Positions 7,154 to 9,982 of a stretch of 9,982 nucleotides of DNA are shown piece by piece. A program made the position numbers and the translations under genes. The DNA lies in the NCBI GenBank assembly GCA_020426425.1, contig JAGQQB010000106.1, positions 1-9,982 on the forward strand, read 5' to 3'. This DNA comes from Planctomycetaceae bacterium. GTDB taxonomy: Bacteria; Planctomycetota; Planctomycetia; Planctomycetales; Planctomycetaceae. Positions within the stretch are counted from its first letter, which is position 1. Every line of letters starts with the position of its first letter. The notes beneath the pieces are model-generated. The model searched no databases and was not told the DNA's origin. It saw only the letters and a program-made list of their open reading frames with translations.

Positions 7154-8284
7154 TCACGCAAGGAATTCCGACATCACCGTGTCGGCAACAAAGCGTCCCT
7201 CCTTCGTCAGTTGCAGCAGGCCCGATCGCTCCTGCAGCCAGCCGCTCGTAATGAAGCGGTCGTACGCAGCTGCCGACAACGACCGGACATCGTAGTGATA
7301 GCGATAACGAAACTCTGCCAGATCGATGCCCCGCACCTGTCGCAGTCCGAGCATGACCGCCTCTCGCGCAGCAAGTTCCCGGTCCAGTTGCTCAGTCTCC
7401 GTGACCGGTGATTCACCGGCGCGAATGCGTTTTAGCCAGGTGTGCACGCTGCGATGATTCATTCGGCGCGTCGTGCCATCGAAACCTGCCGCTCCAGGGC
7501 CGAACCCGTAATACGGTTCCGATCGCCAATAGACTTGATTGTGCCGGCACTCGCGACCAGCAACTGCGAAGTTGGACAGTTCATATTGATCCAATCCCAC
7601 TCGGGGCAGGATATCCATCACGTGGCCGTACATCGACCGTTCCAGTTCTTCGTCAATCCGGTTCAGTTCTCCGCGCAGCAGGCGCCCCCAGTAGGTGGTT
7701 CCCTTTTCGAACGTCAACCCGTACGTCGAGAGATGCTCCGGCCGCAGTTCCAGCGCCAGCTGAACAGTTTCCTCCCAGTTCGCCATCGATTGGCCGGGGA
7801 CGCCGTAAATCAGATCGAGCGCCAGATTGTCGAAGCCATGATGCCGCAAGTTGTCGCACACCAATCCGACGAGATCCGGTGTGTGATCGCGTTCGAGCAC
7901 CTGCAGCGTGGGTTGATGAAACGACTGGACGCCGAGGCTGATCCGGTTGACACCGAACTCCCTCAGCACCTCCATGCGTTCGGGATCCAGTCCAGCGGGA
8001 TTCGCTTCCACGCTGAACTCCCCCAGCGGTTCCAACGTCAGCCATGCGGCCAGCATCGCGAGCAATCGCCGCAGTTCGTGCGGCGCCAGATACGTCGGCG
8101 TCCCACCACCGATGAATATGGTGCTGACAGGCGCTGGTTCGCCCAGCTGAGTCTGCAGTTCCAGTTCCAGCGCATCCAGAAACGGGCCAATCAGATCATC
8201 GCGCCCCGCCACCACGGTGAAGTCACAATATCCGCAGCGATGTACACAGAACGGGACATGGACATAGGCGGCGTGAATGGGCAT
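7154..8284 (-). CDS. hemW: HemW, radical SAM heme chaperone
   Basis: A 376-residue radical SAM protein. The [4Fe-4S] cluster motif is C-x3-C-x2-C in VPFCVHRCGYCDF (C13, C17, C20), close to the N-terminus. The SAM-binding glycine motif is FIGGGTPTYL, and RISLGVQSFH and LDLIYGVPGQ are family-typical strands. The HNxxYW motif that marks HemW heme binding is present as CRHNQVYW. HemW was long annotated as oxygen-independent coproporphyrinogen oxidase but acts as a heme chaperone in other bacteria, delivering heme to membrane haemoproteins. Length is normal for the family. The ATG at 8284 is chosen because family similarity begins there. An ATG at 8335 would add 17 Cys/Arg-rich residues without family likeness, and neither start has a Shine-Dalgarno site. 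rpoN lies upstream on the same strand, separated by the palindromic element. Confidence 0.93.
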   Translation of the reverse strand: MPIHAAYVHVPFCVHRCGYCDFTVVAGRDDLIGPFLDALELELQTQLGEPAPVSTIFIGGGTPTYLAPHELRRLLAMLAAWLTLEPLGEFSVEANPAGLDPERMEVLREFGVNRISLGVQSFHQPTLQVLERDHTPDLVGLVCDNLRHHGFDNLALDLIYGVPGQSMANWEETVQLALELRPEHLSTYGLTFEKGTTYWGRLLRGELNRIDEELERSMYGHVMDILPRVGLDQYELSNFAVAGRECRHNQVYWRSEPYYGFGPGAAGFDGTTRRMNHRSVHTWLKRIRAGESPVTETEQLDRELAAREAVMLGLRQVRGIDLAEFRYRYHYDVRSLSAAAYDRFITSGWLQERSGLLQLTKEGRFVADTVMSEFLA

Positions 8285-8351
8285 GCAGCAAACGATATCG
8301 CAAGGGCGCCTGCGGCGGCAATCGGCAGTCGGCATGCTCAGATCGCGTCAC

Positions 8352-8381
8352 TCTAGAGCAAGTTGCGATTTGGTGTTCAGC
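8352..8381 (+). repeat. Left terminal inverted repeat of the palindromic element
   Basis: Pairs with 8520-8549. Matching blocks are the outer TCTAGAGCA (9 bases), TTGCG (5 bases) and the inner TGTTCAGC (8 bases), separated by mismatches of two and four positions. It lies just upstream of the hemW start region. Confidence 0.72.
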
Positions 8382-8395
8382 TTGGCCCAGTGTCG

Positions 8396-8414
8396 CCCGA
8401 CTCTCCGAGTCGGG
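8396..8414. repeat. Hairpin of the left arm
   Basis: CCCGACTC (8396-8403), loop TCC, GAGTCGGG (8407-8414): a perfect 8-base-pair, GC-rich stem. A G-T pair (8395, 8415) can extend it. No T-run follows on either strand, so it is not a classical intrinsic terminator. Confidence 0.85.
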
Positions 8415-8472
8415 TTGAGTCCAGCTTGATCGACTGACCGGTGTTGGCGATATGCCTTCGCAACTGGACTCT

Positions 8473-8493
8473 GCACGATTCGGAGAATCGTGC
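8473..8493. repeat. Hairpin of the right arm
   Basis: GCACGATTC (8473-8481), loop GGA, GAATCGTGC (8485-8493): a perfect 9-base-pair stem. Read on the minus strand it is the counterpart of the left hairpin. It differs from it at two base pairs, both changed on both sides of the stem, and has a G-C where the left copy has a G-T closing pair. Confidence 0.85.
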
Positions 8494-8519
8494 GACACTG
8501 GCGAGGTTCACACGTGCTC

Positions 8520-8549
8520 GCTGAACATCATTCCGCAAGATGCTCTAGA
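8520..8549 (-). repeat. Right terminal inverted repeat, carrying the rpoN stop codon
   Basis: This is the inverted partner of 8352-8381. Its outer end reads TCTAGAGCA on the minus strand, and the TAG inside it (8547-8545) is the rpoN stop codon. It therefore overlaps the last bases of rpoN. Confidence 0.72.
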
Positions 8550-9982
8550 ACTCGCGACGTTGCCGCGAAGACGGAATGTTCATCGCCTTGCGGTATTTCG
8601 TGACAGTGCGTCGCGCGAGGTTGAAACCATGCTCCTTCAGTGCTTCGACAATGGCGTCGTCGCTGAGCGGATTGTTCTTGTCTTCTTCGTCGACCACTTC
8701 CTTGAGTTTCAGCCGAATATTCTCCCAGGCGACATCTTCACCATCGGCCGTCTTGGTCCCACCGCCGAAGAATCGTTTCAGCGGGAAAATGCCGCGAGGA
8801 GTGGCAATGTACTTGTCATCGACCGCGCGGGAAACCGTCGTCACATGCACACCGACCACATCGGCGATGTCCTGCATTTTGAGCGGGCGAATGTGCTCGG
8901 GACCGTAGTCGAGGAAGTCGGTCTGCTCGTTGACGATGGACTGCGCGACCCGTTTGAGCGTGTTGTATCGTTGCTCAATCGCATCCATCAGCCACTTGGC
9001 AGACTCCACCTTCTTTTTGATGAACTCTCGCGTTGCCTCGTCAGGGTTCTGTTCGAGCATGCGGAGGTAGCGGCGGTTCAGTCGCAGCTGCGGGACATAC
9101 TCGTCGATCAGCTGCACGACGTACTTGCCGTCCTCGTCCTTCTCGACTTTCAGATCCGGCGTCACCGCATGCACCACGGGCGAATCGAAACCGCGACCAG
9201 GGAACGGATTGAGCGTCCGCATTTGCTCAATCGTCGTCTTGATCTCGTCCATCGTGTAGCCGGTCCGTCGCTCAATCAGCGGCAGCCGGTTCTGAATAAT
9301 GTCGTCCAGATGGTGCGCGATCAGGTTGATCAGCATGTCCCGCAGCGGCGTCTCCGGCGTAATCTGAAGCAGCAGACATTCTTTCAAGTCCCGCGCCCCA
9401 ACACCGGGAGGATCGAGCTGCTGCACCAGTCGCAGCGCCTGTTCCGACTCTTCCCGGGTGACGCCACCGAAAACCGCGGCCAATTCCGGAAGTGAACTTT
9501 GCAGGCGCCCGTTCTCATCGAGATTGTGAATCAGATAATCGCCGAACGCGCGGAGATGCTCCGGGGCATCGCAGTGAAACTGTTCGAGAAGATGTTCATG
9601 CAACGTCTGCGGGCGACTTTCCGCGTTCGCCATCATGTCGTTGGCACGATCCAGATCCTGCTGACGCTGATTGGCCGAGGGTTTTGAGCCGGAAGTGTAG
9701 TTGTCCTCCGGCCACTCGGACGAAATCTCCAACAGCCGCTCGAAGTCCGAGGCGTTGTTGTTTTCGTCGGTCACGAGTTCGCGGCGGTCGATGTCGACCT
9801 GCGGCTGTTCGACTTCGTGAGCCGGTTCGGTATCGACCGGTTCCCGATCAGACCGGACCTGTTCGAGAACAACGTTCTCCGAGAGTTCCTGATCAATCTT
9901 TTCCTGCAGCGCCATTAGCGGCAACTGGAGGATCTCCATCGACTGAATCATGCGCGGAGCCAGCTTCATTTGCTGGCTCATT
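8545..9982 (-). CDS. rpoN: RNA polymerase sigma-54 factor RpoN (start at or beyond right edge)
   Basis: The frame has 478 codons from the ATG at 9981 to the TAG at 8547-8545. Region I is the Q/L-rich activator-interacting part at about 1-50 (MSQQMKLAPRMIQSMEILQL), followed by an acidic region II at about 45-105. The core-binding domain is at about 120-300 (LDPPGVGARDLKECLL). The DNA-binding domain contains a helix-turn-helix at about 369-391 (IADVVGVHVTTVSRAV), FFGGGT, and the RpoN box ARRTVTKYR (456-464) that recognises the -24 element. Sigma-54 needs an AAA+ activator with GAFTGA to open promoters. The first Met aligns with the internal 'LSQQL' of other RpoN proteins, so about 8-10 residues are probably missing and the true start lies past the edge. 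The stop codon falls in the terminal repeat of the adjacent palindromic element. hemW follows on the same strand. Confidence 0.96.
   Translation of the reverse strand, partial: MSQQMKLAPRMIQSMEILQLPLMALQEKIDQELSENVVLEQVRSDREPVDTEPAHEVEQPQVDIDRRELVTDENNNASDFERLLEISSEWPEDNYTSGSKPSANQRQQDLDRANDMMANAESRPQTLHEHLLEQFHCDAPEHLRAFGDYLIHNLDENGRLQSSLPELAAVFGGVTREESEQALRLVQQLDPPGVGARDLKECLLLQITPETPLRDMLINLIAHHLDDIIQNRLPLIERRTGYTMDEIKTTIEQMRTLNPFPGRGFDSPVVHAVTPDLKVEKDEDGKYVVQLIDEYVPQLRLNRRYLRMLEQNPDEATREFIKKKVESAKWLMDAIEQRYNTLKRVAQSIVNEQTDFLDYGPEHIRPLKMQDIADVVGVHVTTVSRAVDDKYIATPRGIFPLKRFFGGGTKTADGEDVAWENIRLKLKEVVDEEDKNNPLSDDAIVEALKEHGFNLARRTVTKYRKAMNIPSSRQRREF

Larger units (their letters stand above)
8352..8549. 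mobile_element. Two-armed palindromic repeat element (REP-doublet/MITE-like)
   Basis: About 198 bases with nested inverted symmetry. (a) Terminal inverted repeats 8352-8381 and 8520-8549 match at 24 of 30 positions, each outer end reading TCTAGAGCA. (b) CCAGTGTCGC (8387-8396) is inverted as GCGACACTGG (8492-8501). (c) Each arm carries a perfect hairpin, 8396-8414 and 8473-8493. (d) GAGTCCAG (8417-8424) is inverted as CTGGACTC (8464-8471), extended by TTG/CAA with one bulged C. The centre 8429-8460 is unpaired in this model. Arm differences are compensatory within the hairpins. There is no coding frame of its own and no transposase, so any mobility would need enzymes supplied elsewhere, as for MITEs or REP elements moved by RAYT transposases. 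A structured RNA in the rpoN-hemW transcript is the alternative. No second copy is in the window, so repeat status is not proven. Confidence 0.72.

Noticed and set aside
7442..8356. Plus-strand open frame of 304 codons
   Set aside because: Antisense to hemW. The length comes from codon bias of the real gene, and the translation has no domain features.
8396..8493. Intrinsic terminators between rpoN and hemW
   Set aside because: The stems are strong, but no T-run follows either hairpin on either strand. The nested inverted repeats and arm covariation are better explained by a repeat element or structured RNA.
8223..8498. Minus-strand frame of 91 codons running from the palindromic element into hemW
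   Set aside because: It overlaps the hemW N-terminus in another frame and its N-terminal part is translated repeat sequence; there is no family or ribosome binding site.
8452..9495. Plus-strand open frame of 347 codons
   Set aside because: Antisense to rpoN, and it begins inside the palindromic element.
8545..9981. Complete rpoN starting at the ATG at 9981
   Set aside because: This Met aligns with an internal position of region I in other RpoN proteins, and the window ends one base later. A start beyond the edge is more likely.

Overview
The window looks like ordinary chromosome from a planctomycete. The reasons are a DUF1573-type lipoprotein, secreted and membrane-anchored proteins of no wide family, a sigma-54 gene beside hemW, several genes with no clear Shine-Dalgarno site, and a G+C content that looks to be in the high fifties by eye (not computed). 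The assignment is inference, because there is no rRNA or other marker here.

Layout: (1) 1-800, minus strand: the N-terminal two thirds of an NtrC-type response regulator, cut by the left edge. Its AAA+ domain lacks the GAFTGA loop used to contact sigma-54. (2) 1036-3440, plus strand: an arsenite-methyltransferase-like enzyme with a Cys-rich C-terminal extension, a small two-helix membrane protein, and a polyprenol-phosphate mannosyltransferase-type GT2 enzyme. (3) 3492-5158, minus strand: a DUF1573-like lipoprotein and a membrane-anchored ComEA-type helix-hairpin-helix protein, coupled by a TGATG overlap. (4) 5342-6923, minus strand: a two-gene operon of unrecognised exported proteins, one anchored at both ends and one a small 12-cysteine secreted protein, behind a good sigma-70-like promoter at 6974-7003. 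(5) 7154-9982, minus strand: rpoN (N-terminus at or just past the right edge) followed by hemW.

The most unusual object is between rpoN and hemW (8352-8549). It is a compact element of about 198 bp with 30-base imperfect terminal inverted repeats and two inverted copies of a hairpin-bearing arm. Where the two arms differ within the hairpin, both sides of the stem have changed together (C-G to A-T, and C-G to T-A), so each local hairpin is kept at the expense of arm-to-arm pairing. One terminal repeat carries the rpoN stop codon. It resembles a REP doublet (BIME) or a MITE; no transposase is present.

No tRNA, rRNA, CRISPR array, phage gene or complete insertion sequence was found. The other intergenic stretches are all under 300 bases. 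Apart from the element at 8352-8549, the weak inverted repeat at 5279-5318 and the promoter at 6974-7003, nothing convincing was found in them.
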